Shown: piece by piece, positions 1-7,723 of the stretch
How positions within the stretch are numbered: position 1 is the first letter of the stretch
Layout of the letters: each line of letters opens with the position of its first letter
Assembly (NCBI GenBank): GCA_002352425.1
Contig: DEIK01000047.1
Coordinates: 9,996-39,886, forward strand
DNA length: 29,891 bases
Direction of reading: 5' to 3'
Source of the DNA: Rhodobacteraceae bacterium UBA2776
GTDB taxonomy: Bacteria; Pseudomonadota; Alphaproteobacteria; Rhodobacterales; Rhodobacteraceae
Made by a program: the position numbers and the translations under genes
The notes under the pieces: generated by a model
Told to the model about the DNA's origin: nothing
What the model saw: the letters and a program-made list of their open reading frames with translations, nothing else
Database searches by the model: none

Positions 1-1
1 C

Positions 2-493
2 TGGTGTGACGTGTTGCAATCAGCCGCAATCGAGAGCTGTACCGATATCTCGCGGCGTGCCTTGGATGATGCGCTTTTATGGATCGACGAAAACCACGGT
101 GGTGCCCTTGAAGCGCTGCGTTGGGGGGATGCACATCAGGCGACCCATGACCATCAGGTGTTGGGCGACGTCCCGATCCTGAAATGGTTCGTCAACATCC
201 ACCAATCCACCTCGGGCGGCGACAACACCCTGCAACGTGGCCGCACCCGTGGCACGGGACCGCGCCCCTTTGACAATGTGCATGGGGCCGGTTTTCGCGG
301 CGTCTATGACTTTGCCGACCCCGACAGTTCCGTCTTTGTGATCTCGACGGGACAATCGGGCCACCCACTGTCGCGCTTTTATGACAATCTGGGTGAACTT
401 TGGCGGCGCGGCGAATATATCCCGATGTCGCTTGACCCAGAACTGGCTCGAGCTGCTGCGACAGGCGTGACGGTGCTGGAACCTATTCAATAA
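2..493 (+). CDS. Penicillin acylase (penicillin amidase) family protein, C-terminal part
   Basis: This is the 3' end of a larger gene. The reading frame is open from base 2, so the gene continues beyond the left edge. The visible 163 residues carry hallmarks of the C-terminal beta-subunit of penicillin acylase-type N-terminal nucleophile hydrolases. These are the RWGDAHQATHDH segment, the TSGGDNT segment, and TGQSGHPLSRFYDN followed by a GEYIPM block near the end. The family cleaves amide bonds in beta-lactam side chains or acyl-homoserine lactones and usually acts in the periplasm. The catalytic serine and the signal peptide would lie upstream, so substrate and activity cannot be judged. The stop codon overlaps the ribosome binding site of the LysE gene that follows 13 bases later, so the two are probably co-transcribed. 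Confidence 0.88.
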   Translation, partial: WCDVLQSAAIESCTDISRRALDDALLWIDENHGGALEALRWGDAHQATHDHQVLGDVPILKWFVNIHQSTSGGDNTLQRGRTRGTGPRPFDNVHGAGFRGVYDFADPDSSVFVISTGQSGHPLSRFYDNLGELWRRGEYIPMSLDPELARAAATGVTVLEPIQ

Positions 494-506
494 AGGAGAG
501 TACGCA

Positions 507-1115
507 ATGAGCCTGGAATTTTTACTCACCTCAATCGTGGTGGTTTTGCTGCCCGGAACTGGCGTGCTTTATACGTTGACCATCGGTCTTGGCAAAGGCT
601 TTCGCGCCAGCGTTGCCGCAGCCTTTGGCTGTACTTTGGGCATTCTTCCAGCCGCAATTGCCAGCATCATCGGGCTGGCGGTGATGCTGCACACCAGCGC
701 CTTGGCCTTTCAGATCATCAAATACCTTGGCGTGGCCTATCTGTTCTTCATGGCGTGGAGCATTCTGAAGGACAAAGACACGATGGCTGTGTCCGAAGAC
801 AAATCCAGCGCCAGCGCCCTGCGGATTGCCCTGAACGGCATGTTGTTGAACGTACTGAACCCGAAACTGTCGCTGTTCTTTTTGGCGTTCCTGCCGCAGT
901 TTGTGTCCCCCGACGCGGCGGGCGCAACAAATTCGCTGATTATGCTGGCCGCCGTGTTCATGGTTTTGACCTTTGTAGTGTTCATCGGTTATGGCGCTAT
1001 GGCCTCAATGGCGCGCGACTACGTGATCTCGCGCCCTGCTGTTATGGCGTGGATAAAACGCGCCTTTGCCGGAACCTTCGGGTTTTTGGGCCTCAAACTG
1101 GCCCTCAGCGATTAA
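507..1115 (+). CDS. LysE family amino-acid exporter
   Basis: A 202-residue inner-membrane protein of the LysE/RhtB family, which export amino acids such as lysine, threonine or homoserine lactone. The N-terminal LLPGTGVLYTLTIGLGKGFRAS segment fits the first helix and loop of this family (usually a P-G-P region there). About six hydrophobic segments follow, with the typical LNGMLLNVLNPKLSLFF block in the middle. The family's usual length is 200-215 residues, so the gene is complete. The ATG at 507 has a strong AAGGAG ribosome binding site overlapping the stop of the acylase gene. The 3' end faces the quinone reductase gene across only 9 bases. Substrate cannot be inferred from sequence alone. 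Confidence 0.9.
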   Translation: MSLEFLLTSIVVVLLPGTGVLYTLTIGLGKGFRASVAAAFGCTLGILPAAIASIIGLAVMLHTSALAFQIIKYLGVAYLFFMAWSILKDKDTMAVSEDKSSASALRIALNGMLLNVLNPKLSLFFLAFLPQFVSPDAAGATNSLIMLAAVFMVLTFVVFIGYGAMASMARDYVISRPAVMAWIKRAFAGTFGFLGLKLALSD

Positions 1116-1124
1116 CCTGCTTGA

Positions 1125-2099
1125 TTACGAGGCGCGATCGTGCGGCGCTGCCAAATCCATCTCGGGGCCAAGTGGCACCACGCCTGACGGGTTCACCGTG
1201 TCATGACTGACGTAATAATGATGCTTGATGTGGTCCATGTGAACGGTCTGGGCGACGCCTTCATGTTGATACAAATCGCGCAGGTAGTTTGACAGGTTGG
1301 GATAGTCGACAATGCGCTTCAGGTTGCATTTGAAATGCCCGACATAAACCGGATCAAAGCGCACCAATGTGGTGAACAATCGCCAATCCGCCTCGGTCAA
1401 AACGGAGCCTGTCAGGTAGCGGTTCTGCGCCAAAATAGCTTCCAACCAGTCGAGTGTATCAAATAGGGGCACCACCGCCTCTTCATAGGCCGCTTGACTG
1501 GTGGCAAACCCGGATTTGTAAACCCCGTTGTTCAAAGTGTGATAGATCCGCTCGTTGATCGCATCTATATCCGCGCGCAATTCCAATGGGTAGTAGTCGC
1601 CAGCCCACGCTCCAACCCCGTCAAAGGCTGAATTGAACATGCGGATGATCTCCGAGGATTCATTGCTGACGATGGTCTGTTGTTGCTTGTCCCAAAGCAC
1701 TGGCACCGTCACGCGACCGCTGTAATGCGCATCCGCCGCGGTATAAATTTGGTGCATGAACTTCGCCCCGTTGACCGGATCAGCGACAACACCGTCGCCG
1801 TCCTCAAAGGTCCAGCCATCATCGCGCATGTACCAGTTCACCACTGAAACAGGGATCATATCCTCAAGCCCTTTGAGCGTGCGAAAAATCATCGCCCGAT
1901 GCGCCCAAGGACACGCGTGAGAAACGTAAAGATGATAGCGATCTGGCGCGGCCATAAACCCACCCACACCGCTTGGACCAGCGGTGCCATCCGCCGTGAT
2001 CCAGTTGCGAAACGCTGCGTCTTTGCGCTTGAAATGGCCGCCCGTTGATTTGGTGTCATACCATTGGTCGACCCATTTTCCGTCCTGTAGCAATCCCAT
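1125..2099 (-). CDS. yqjG: Glutathionyl-hydroquinone reductase (Xi-class glutathione transferase)
   Basis: A 324-residue cytoplasmic enzyme that reduces glutathionyl-hydroquinones, releasing glutathione by thiol exchange. The N-terminal thioredoxin-like domain carries SHACPWAHR with Cys63, the same position as the catalytic cysteine of E. coli YqjG. The NES-S-E glutathione-binding region follows, and the helical GST C-terminal domain contains the YLTGSVLTEADWRLF block. Length matches the family (about 320-330). The start has an AGGAG sequence overlapping the stop of the upstream pirin gene, nine bases away, so the two form an operon. In E. coli yqjG and the pirin gene yhaK also lie close together, which supports a joint role in quinone or electrophile stress. 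Confidence 0.93.
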   Translation of the reverse strand: MGLLQDGKWVDQWYDTKSTGGHFKRKDAAFRNWITADGTAGPSGVGGFMAAPDRYHLYVSHACPWAHRAMIFRTLKGLEDMIPVSVVNWYMRDDGWTFEDGDGVVADPVNGAKFMHQIYTAADAHYSGRVTVPVLWDKQQQTIVSNESSEIIRMFNSAFDGVGAWAGDYYPLELRADIDAINERIYHTLNNGVYKSGFATSQAAYEEAVVPLFDTLDWLEAILAQNRYLTGSVLTEADWRLFTTLVRFDPVYVGHFKCNLKRIVDYPNLSNYLRDLYQHEGVAQTVHMDHIKHHYYVSHDTVNPSGVVPLGPEMDLAAPHDRAS

Positions 2100-2108
2100 G
2101 ATCCGCTC

Positions 2109-3020
2109 CTAATGTGCTGGCTTGATAAATGTGCCGTTGTTCAAGTCACTGACAGCTTGCTTAAGTTCTTCGCGGGTGTTCATCACAATCGGCCCGTGCC
2201 AGGCGATCGGTTCGTTCAGCGGCGCGCCTGAAATCAGCAAAAACCGGATGCCCTGTGGCCCCGCTTGCACCGTGACCTCATCCCCTGTGCCAAACTGGAC
2301 CAAGGTGCGATCCCCTGACATATCGCGGATGTTCAACTCTTGCCCCATGACTTCTTTTTCGGTCAGCACACCTTTGGGGATCGCAGCATCAACGAATTGA
2401 CCCGACCCGTCAAAAACATACGCAAAAGCATGGCGATAGGTGTCGACCTTGAAGGTTTTCTTTATGCCCGCCGGCACGAATATATCCAGATATTGCGGGT
2501 CCGACGCGATGCCCTCCACAGGGCTGCGCTTGCCCCAGAATTCACCGATGATGATGCGCACCTGTGTGCCGTCATCATCAATGATTTCAGGCAAATCATG
2601 ACCCGCAATATCCTGATAACGCGGCGCGGTCATTTTCAAATCTGCCGGCAGATTGGCCCAGAGCTGAAACCCGTGCATCTGCCCCTGCGCGTTCCCTTGC
2701 GGCATCTCCTGATGCATAATCCCGGAGCCTGCCGTCATCCATTGCACCGCCCCCGGACCCAGATTACCCTCATTCCCAAGACTGTCCTTATGGGTCACGT
2801 TGCCCGTCAAAACATAGGTGATGGTTTCAATCCCGCGGTGTGGATGCCACGGAAATCCTGCCTCAAAATCGGCAGGGCTCTCGTTGCGAAAATCATCAAA
2901 CAACAGATAAGGATCAAACATGTCCGGATTGTGGAACCCAAAGGCACGGTGCAGCTTGACGCCCGCACCTTCCGTGGTTGGAACAGCTTGGCTTTGCGAT
3001 AGAACTGGACGAAAGGACAT
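2109..3020 (-). CDS. Pirin family protein (cupin, YhaK-like)
   Basis: A 303-residue double-cupin protein. The N-terminal cupin holds the pirin signature FPWHPHRGIETITY. The predicted metal ligands are His59, His61, His103 and Glu105, the last two in the GIMHQEMP block, matching the human pirin ligand pattern. Some bacterial pirins have quercetin 2,3-dioxygenase activity and others act as redox-sensitive regulators; the sequence does not decide between these. The second cupin domain (about residues 170-290) lacks the metal site, as is usual. The start has an AGGGG ribosome binding site about eight bases upstream. It leads a two-gene operon with the glutathionyl-hydroquinone reductase. Confidence 0.92.
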   Translation of the reverse strand: MSFRPVLSQSQAVPTTEGAGVKLHRAFGFHNPDMFDPYLLFDDFRNESPADFEAGFPWHPHRGIETITYVLTGNVTHKDSLGNEGNLGPGAVQWMTAGSGIMHQEMPQGNAQGQMHGFQLWANLPADLKMTAPRYQDIAGHDLPEIIDDDGTQVRIIIGEFWGKRSPVEGIASDPQYLDIFVPAGIKKTFKVDTYRHAFAYVFDGSGQFVDAAIPKGVLTEKEVMGQELNIRDMSGDRTLVQFGTGDEVTVQAGPQGIRFLLISGAPLNEPIAWHGPIVMNTREELKQAVSDLNNGTFIKPAH

Positions 3021-3117
3021 TTTTTAGACCCCTATACGGTTAAGCGTTACCTTATCATATAGGTCTGTGCGAAAATGGCGTTATAGGCAGGTCTGAACAC
3101 GATCTGTGCAAAAATGC
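3021..3117. repeat. hflX-pirin intergenic region with a 14-base imperfect direct repeat
   Basis: The 97 bases between the end of hflX and the start of the pirin gene contain TCTGTGCGAAAATG (3064-3077) and TCTGTGCAAAAATG (3103-3116), 13 of 14 bases identical and 39 bases apart. A related GTCTGAAC lies between them. The region must hold the pirin promoter; on the minus strand a TATGAT box is visible around 3050-3056 but no good -35 hexamer. The repeat could be an operator pair or a decayed duplication. No clear terminator for hflX is seen. Confidence 0.4.
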
Positions 3118-4392
3118 TCACATGTCGCGAAAATGCTTTTCCTGACGGGCTGTCCAGAACACCTGCACCACAAAACCATTTTCATTTTGATCCTCAGAGG
3201 TGACGACGCCTTCTTGGAACAGCCACGCACGCTTGCGTCCATCCGCAAAAGGGATCAGCAATTCGCGCTCGGTCTTGGGGTCGGTCAGATTGCCCGATAT
3301 CGCCTCGAGCAGTGCGTCCATGCCCTGCCCCGTGATCGAGGAAATCGCGAACCTGTCGTCCGAGCGATCAGCCTTTTCCATTAACCCGTCTTGGTCCTCA
3401 GTCGAAAGCAAATCCAGCTTGTTCCAAACTTCAAGCATCGGGGCTTCCTCATTGATGCCCAACTGCTCCAGAATGGTGGCGACATTGCGGGCTTGCTCGA
3501 CCGTGTTGGCGTGGGAAATGTCGCGCACATGCACAATCAGATCGGCGTCCAGCACTTCTTCAAGGGTTGCGCGAAAGGCGGCGACCAATTCGGTCGGCAA
3601 CTCGGATATGAACCCCACCGTGTCGGACAGAATGATCTCTTGGCCAGACGGCAATTCCACACTGCGCATGGTCGGGTCCAGCGTGGCGAACAACATGTCC
3701 TTGGCCAAAACCTTGGCCCCCGTCAATCGGTTGAACAGCGTGGATTTACCGGCGTTGGTATACCCAACCAGCGCCACCACCGGAAAGGGCACTTTTTTGC
3801 GCGACGCACGGTGCAATTCGCGGGTTTTCACCACTTTGCTCAATTGGCGTTTCAGCCGCGTGATCGCATCATCAATGGCGCGGCGGTCGGCCTCGATCTG
3901 GGTCTCGCCGGGACCACCAACAAAGCCAAGCCCACCGCGTTGGCGCTCAAGGTGGGTCCAGGCTCGCACCAGACGGGTGCGCTGATACGAAAGCGCCGCC
4001 ATCTCGACCTGCAACACACCCTCGCGGGTGCGCGCACGGTCCGAAAAGATTTCCAAAATCAAACCGGTGCGGTCCAGAATTTTCAGACCCCACTCTTCTT
4101 CCAGATTGCGCTGCTGCACTGGGGTGAGCGCCCCGTCGATCAACACCAGCTCAATTTCTTCGGCCTCAAAGATGGCCTTGAGTTCAGAGATTTTGCCTTT
4201 GCCAAACAAATAGCCTGCCCGCAATGTGCGCAGCGGCACAATGTCAGAGCCAAGCACCTCCATCTCGGGCATAGCCGCGGCCAATGCCACAGCTTCTGCC
4301 AGCGCGGCCACAGGTTCGCGGCGCGCATTGTCGGATTTTATTTCGGGATGCAGAACCCATGCGCGGGTGTTGCGCGGGGGATCAATTTCCAT
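3118..4392 (-). CDS. hflX: GTPase HflX, ribosome-associated
   Basis: A 424-residue TRAFAC GTPase that binds the 50S subunit and splits stalled or hibernating ribosomes, especially under heat or stress. The N-terminal HflX domain ends in the glycine-rich GGLGFVGGPGETQIEADRR linker around residues 153-171. The G domain shows G1 GYTNAGKST (210-218), G3 DTVG (257-260) and G4 NKLD (324-327). It follows hfq by only six bases on the same strand, the widespread hfq-hflX pairing, so the two are co-transcribed. Length is normal for alphaproteobacterial members and no key residue is missing. Confidence 0.97.
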   Translation of the reverse strand: MEIDPPRNTRAWVLHPEIKSDNARREPVAALAEAVALAAAMPEMEVLGSDIVPLRTLRAGYLFGKGKISELKAIFEAEEIELVLIDGALTPVQQRNLEEEWGLKILDRTGLILEIFSDRARTREGVLQVEMAALSYQRTRLVRAWTHLERQRGGLGFVGGPGETQIEADRRAIDDAITRLKRQLSKVVKTRELHRASRKKVPFPVVALVGYTNAGKSTLFNRLTGAKVLAKDMLFATLDPTMRSVELPSGQEIILSDTVGFISELPTELVAAFRATLEEVLDADLIVHVRDISHANTVEQARNVATILEQLGINEEAPMLEVWNKLDLLSTEDQDGLMEKADRSDDRFAISSITGQGMDALLEAISGNLTDPKTERELLIPFADGRKRAWLFQEGVVTSEDQNENGFVVQVFWTARQEKHFRDM

Positions 4393-4398
4393 CGCGGA

Positions 4399-4635
4399 TT
4401 ATTCTTCTTCGCCGTCATACAGATTGATCGGCGCACCAGGCATGATGGTGGAAATCGCGTGTTTATAAACCAACTGGGCCTGCCCATCACGACGCAAAAG
4501 CACACAGAAGTTATCAAACCATGTGATAACACCTTGCAATTTCACCCCGTTAATCAGGAAAATTGTTACCGGAACTTTGTTCTTACGCACGTTATTCAGA
4601 AACGCGTCCTGCAAATTTTGTCTGTCGGCAGCCAT
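4399..4635 (-). CDS. hfq: RNA chaperone Hfq
   Basis: A 78-residue Sm-like protein that forms a hexameric ring and helps small RNAs pair with mRNAs. The Sm1 segment (VPVTIFLINGVKLQGVITWFD) and the Sm2 segment with YKHAIST are complete. The short acidic tail ending in DGEEE is typical of alphaproteobacteria, which lack the long C-terminal tail of E. coli Hfq. An AAGG ribosome binding site precedes the ATG. The 136-base gap to trkH shows that hfq probably also has its own promoter. In diazotrophic relatives Hfq (NrfA) influences nitrogen regulation, which suits its place at the end of the ntr block. Confidence 0.98.
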   Translation of the reverse strand: MAADRQNLQDAFLNNVRKNKVPVTIFLINGVKLQGVITWFDNFCVLLRRDGQAQLVYKHAISTIMPGAPINLYDGEEE

Positions 4636-4771
4636 TGGTCTTTCGCCTTTTTATTGTGGTCTACCCCTGTCGGGCATTTATATCGTATTCAAACTAAGAC
4701 TATGAAGCGGCTTTGCAATAGATTCCAGCCCTAAAACCAGCCCTTTAGCGCATTATCCTGCAATCTGTGCC
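4636..4771 (-). promoter_or_regulatory. hfq upstream region, probable promoter
   Basis: The gap between the end of trkH and hfq. On the minus strand TTCATA and TATAAA are separated by 18 bases and end about 45 bases ahead of the hfq ATG, a plausible but weak sigma-70 promoter. A direct repeat of CCAGCCCT with a four-base spacer lies around 4725-4745 (plus strand reading). No convincing trkH terminator hairpin was found. Confidence 0.35.
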
Positions 4772-6289
4772 CTATGAGCGCCACAAGGCAGGGTTTAGCA
4801 GTGCGATAATCGCTAACGTCTCCAGACGGCCCAACACCATGGTTGCCGCCAAAATCATCTTGGCCACATTGCCCAAATCCGTGTAGTGCAGCACCTCTTC
4901 GGCGGCGACGCCCGCCAAAGGGCCCGTGGTGGACAGGGCTGAAATAGTGAACACCATGGCGCTTTCAAACGACAGGCCCGTCAGCGACAGCGCCAACATC
5001 ACCAAAGCCACCGACATGCTGAACAACATGAAAAAGATCCATGATATCTGGGCGCCAAAACGCCTGATATGACGCGCATGTGTGCCCGCGCCACCAACGC
5101 TGGAGGGATGCAGCAAACGCTCCATCTCGCGGTTGCCGTGTTTATAGAGCGCATAAACCCGCATCAATTTCACGCCACCCGCCGTGGTCGCGACCCCGCC
5201 GCCAATGATCGACAACCCCATCAGGATCAAGCCCGGAGATTGCAAGCCAGACCAGCCCCGCGCATTGGCCCAATCCGCCGACACGAACCCCGTTGTGGTC
5301 AGGAAAGACAACACCGTGAATATCGCGCCCCATAGGGCATGCAAGGCAGAAGCCAGATCGTTTTCCAGATCAACGTCATAAGCCCCCAACCAGTGTCGTG
5401 CGAATAAAAACAGCGGCAAAACGATGACGAAAGATGCGCCCAAGCGAAATTCAGGGTCAGCGCGCAGCGTGCGTAATCCGACCTGTTGCTGGTCCCGAGA
5501 AAACATCAGGCGTGAAATGGCGTAGAACAAAAATCCAAACACCACAGCCTCCCCCACCATGCCGCTATTGCCCGCCGCCAGCCCGCCGATTGGTGAAATG
5601 CCACTGGTGGCCATCGTGGACATCGCATGGCTGACCGCCACCAGCGATCTGTCCCCCGCCAGCAGCAACACGATCCACAAAACCAGCGTCAGCCCGGCGT
5701 AAATCGGGAACAGCATCGCCGCATATCGGGCCAGTCGTTGCGACGCATTGGCGACTTTGGTAATTTGCGCAAACTGGGTGTTGCCGGCACGCCCGGCCTC
5801 GACGCTTGTCACCTCAAAGCCGCCCAGATTAAGTGGCGCAAGCACCGCAATCGCCGTCACCCAAATCAGGAACCCACCCATCCAGCCGACCAAGGCTCGC
5901 CAAAGGTGCAACGCGCCCGTCAAGCGTTCTGGCTCGAACAAGGTCGCCCCCGTTGTGGTCAGGCTGGACACCATTTCAAAATAGGCATTCAGAAAGCTGG
6001 TGTTGCGCAACCCTTCATAAAACGGCACCGCCAACATGATTGGCAAGATCGTAAACGCTCCAAGCAGGGCCAACAGATGGCTGCGCGCCAGATTGGTGCT
6101 GCTGCCCGCCGCCGAGGCCAACCCCGCCATCCCGGTCAGGATCAAAAACAACGTGCCGCCATATAAAAACACCCGCGCCACATGCAGATCATCATCCAGC
6201 AACGCATAGACCGCCGGAATATACATCGCCCCTGCCCCGATCCCCATCAGGATCACCAAAAACGGCAATTTCAGGATATGGGCCAGCAT
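4772..6289 (-). CDS. trkH: Trk potassium uptake protein TrkH, membrane subunit
   Basis: A 505-residue potassium channel-like membrane protein that forms the Trk ion path with TrkA as its cytoplasmic regulator. The four pore loops that build the selectivity filter can all be seen: TTTG at 111-114, ATSG at 227-230, TTTG at 331-334 and STTG at 453-456. Each sits between hydrophobic helices as expected for the two-TM repeat architecture. The gene starts nine bases after trkA on the same strand, so the two are translated together. Length is slightly above the E. coli protein (483). The protein is complete. Confidence 0.94.
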   Translation of the reverse strand: MLAHILKLPFLVILMGIGAGAMYIPAVYALLDDDLHVARVFLYGGTLFLILTGMAGLASAAGSSTNLARSHLLALLGAFTILPIMLAVPFYEGLRNTSFLNAYFEMVSSLTTTGATLFEPERLTGALHLWRALVGWMGGFLIWVTAIAVLAPLNLGGFEVTSVEAGRAGNTQFAQITKVANASQRLARYAAMLFPIYAGLTLVLWIVLLLAGDRSLVAVSHAMSTMATSGISPIGGLAAGNSGMVGEAVVFGFLFYAISRLMFSRDQQQVGLRTLRADPEFRLGASFVIVLPLFLFARHWLGAYDVDLENDLASALHALWGAIFTVLSFLTTTGFVSADWANARGWSGLQSPGLILMGLSIIGGGVATTAGGVKLMRVYALYKHGNREMERLLHPSSVGGAGTHARHIRRFGAQISWIFFMLFSMSVALVMLALSLTGLSFESAMVFTISALSTTGPLAGVAAEEVLHYTDLGNVAKMILAATMVLGRLETLAIIALLNPALWRS

Positions 6290-6298
6290 CGCGCGCGC

Positions 6299-7675
6299 CT
6301 AGAAAAAGTCGATGGAGACCTGCAACAGTCGCTCCACCTCGGGGACATCATCGGACATGGCGAAGATGGTGATCACGTCGCCCTCGTTGATGCGCGTGGC
6401 CCCGTTCGGACGGATCACTTTGCCGCCTTGCATCAAAGCCCCGACCAACACCCCTTCGGGGAAATCAACATCGCTGATTTTCTGGCCCGAGATCGGCGAG
6501 GTCGACATCACTTGGGCCTCGATCACCTCGGCCTCGGCATTGCCGATTGAATAGACCGCGCGCACCCGACCATGGCGGATATAGCGCAGGATTGACGAAA
6601 CCGTGGTGGCGCGCGGGTTGATGTAGGCGTCAATGCCCATTGGTTTCATCAAGGGCACCAAGGTAGGATCATTCACCAGACAGATCGCCATCGGACAGCC
6701 TTCGGCCTTGGCACGCACGGCGGCCAGAATATTGGTTTTATCATCATCGGTCACACATAGGATCGCGTCAGACCGCCGGATACCCGCCTCGGCCAACAAT
6801 TCGGCGCTCAACCCGTCACCATTCAAAACGATGGTTTTTTCCAAGGCATCAGCGGCAAATTCGGCCCGTTCACGGTCTTTTTCGATAACATTCGCGCGCA
6901 CACGTTCCGTGCGCGTTTCCAGTGCCTCTGCAACGGCCAACCCGACATTCCCGCCGCCCAAAATGACGATGCGTTCTTGTTTGCCGCTGGTCTTGCCGAA
7001 CACTTCCAAGGTCCGGTTCATATCTTTGGTGTGGGTAAAAATGTAGATTTCATCACCGACGAACACCTGGTCGCCAGACTCTGGCGCAAACAACGAGCCA
7101 TCGCGCCGGATGCCCACAACAATCGCGCTGAGCGTCGAGAATAAATCGGTCAACTGGCGCAGCGGCGTGTTGACCACGGGGCAGTCTTCTTCGATCAAAA
7201 TGCCCAACAGTTGTGATTGGCCCTCAAGGAAACTTTCGGTGTCAAAGGCTGACGGGGCGGCCAGCCGTTGCAGGGCGGCGTCGGCAACTTCGCGTTCGGG
7301 GCTGATCACCACATCAATTGGCATATGTTCGCGCCGATAAAGGTCCGAATAAATCGCCGTTAGATAGCTCTGAGAGCGCAGCCGGGCGATTTTGCGCGGG
7401 ATTTCAAACACCGAATGGGCCACCTGGCAGGTGACCATATTCACCTCATCAGAATAGGTCGCGGCAATGATCATATCGGCGTCACGGGCGCCTGCGCGCT
7501 CCAGCACATCAGGGTAGCTGGCGAACCCTGCGATGCCTTGCACATCCAACGTGTCCGTCGCGCGGTGCACCAGTTCGGGGTTGTTATCAACAACGGTCAC
7601 ATCGTTGTTTTCCCCCGACAGATGGCGGGCGATTTGCCAGCCAACTTGCCCTGCCCCACATATGATAACTTTCAT
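6299..7675 (-). CDS. trkA: Trk system regulatory subunit TrkA
   Basis: A 458-residue cytoplasmic protein with two RCK (TrkA-N plus TrkA-C) modules, which bind NAD(H) or nucleotides and gate TrkH. The first Rossmann motif CGAGQVG (residues 6-12) is followed by the acidic Asp30 in VVDNN. The second motif GGGNVG is at 240-245. Length equals E. coli TrkA (458). An AAGG ribosome binding site lies just ahead of the ATG. It follows ntrX on the same strand; the ntrYX-trkA linkage is common in alphaproteobacteria and may tie potassium uptake to nitrogen or envelope signalling, but the sequence shows no shared operator. Confidence 0.96.
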   Translation of the reverse strand: MKVIICGAGQVGWQIARHLSGENNDVTVVDNNPELVHRATDTLDVQGIAGFASYPDVLERAGARDADMIIAATYSDEVNMVTCQVAHSVFEIPRKIARLRSQSYLTAIYSDLYRREHMPIDVVISPEREVADAALQRLAAPSAFDTESFLEGQSQLLGILIEEDCPVVNTPLRQLTDLFSTLSAIVVGIRRDGSLFAPESGDQVFVGDEIYIFTHTKDMNRTLEVFGKTSGKQERIVILGGGNVGLAVAEALETRTERVRANVIEKDRERAEFAADALEKTIVLNGDGLSAELLAEAGIRRSDAILCVTDDDKTNILAAVRAKAEGCPMAICLVNDPTLVPLMKPMGIDAYINPRATTVSSILRYIRHGRVRAVYSIGNAEAEVIEAQVMSTSPISGQKISDVDFPEGVLVGALMQGGKVIRPNGATRINEGDVITIFAMSDDVPEVERLLQVSIDFF

Positions 7676-7723
7676 GGCTGCGCCTTTTCAGTAATTCAGG
7701 GACAATCCATGCCAGACGCGGGC

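Noticed and set aside
3035..3055. Possible CtrA site upstream of the pirin gene
   Set aside because: TTAA is followed at the right spacing by CTTA, matching only two of four positions, and no TTAACCAT half-site is present.
3391..4734. A 447-codon plus-strand open frame opposite hflX and hfq
   Set aside because: hflX and hfq on the other strand have complete motif sets. The antisense translation has no recognisable domain and is rich in His, Gln and Arg, as expected from a shadow frame.
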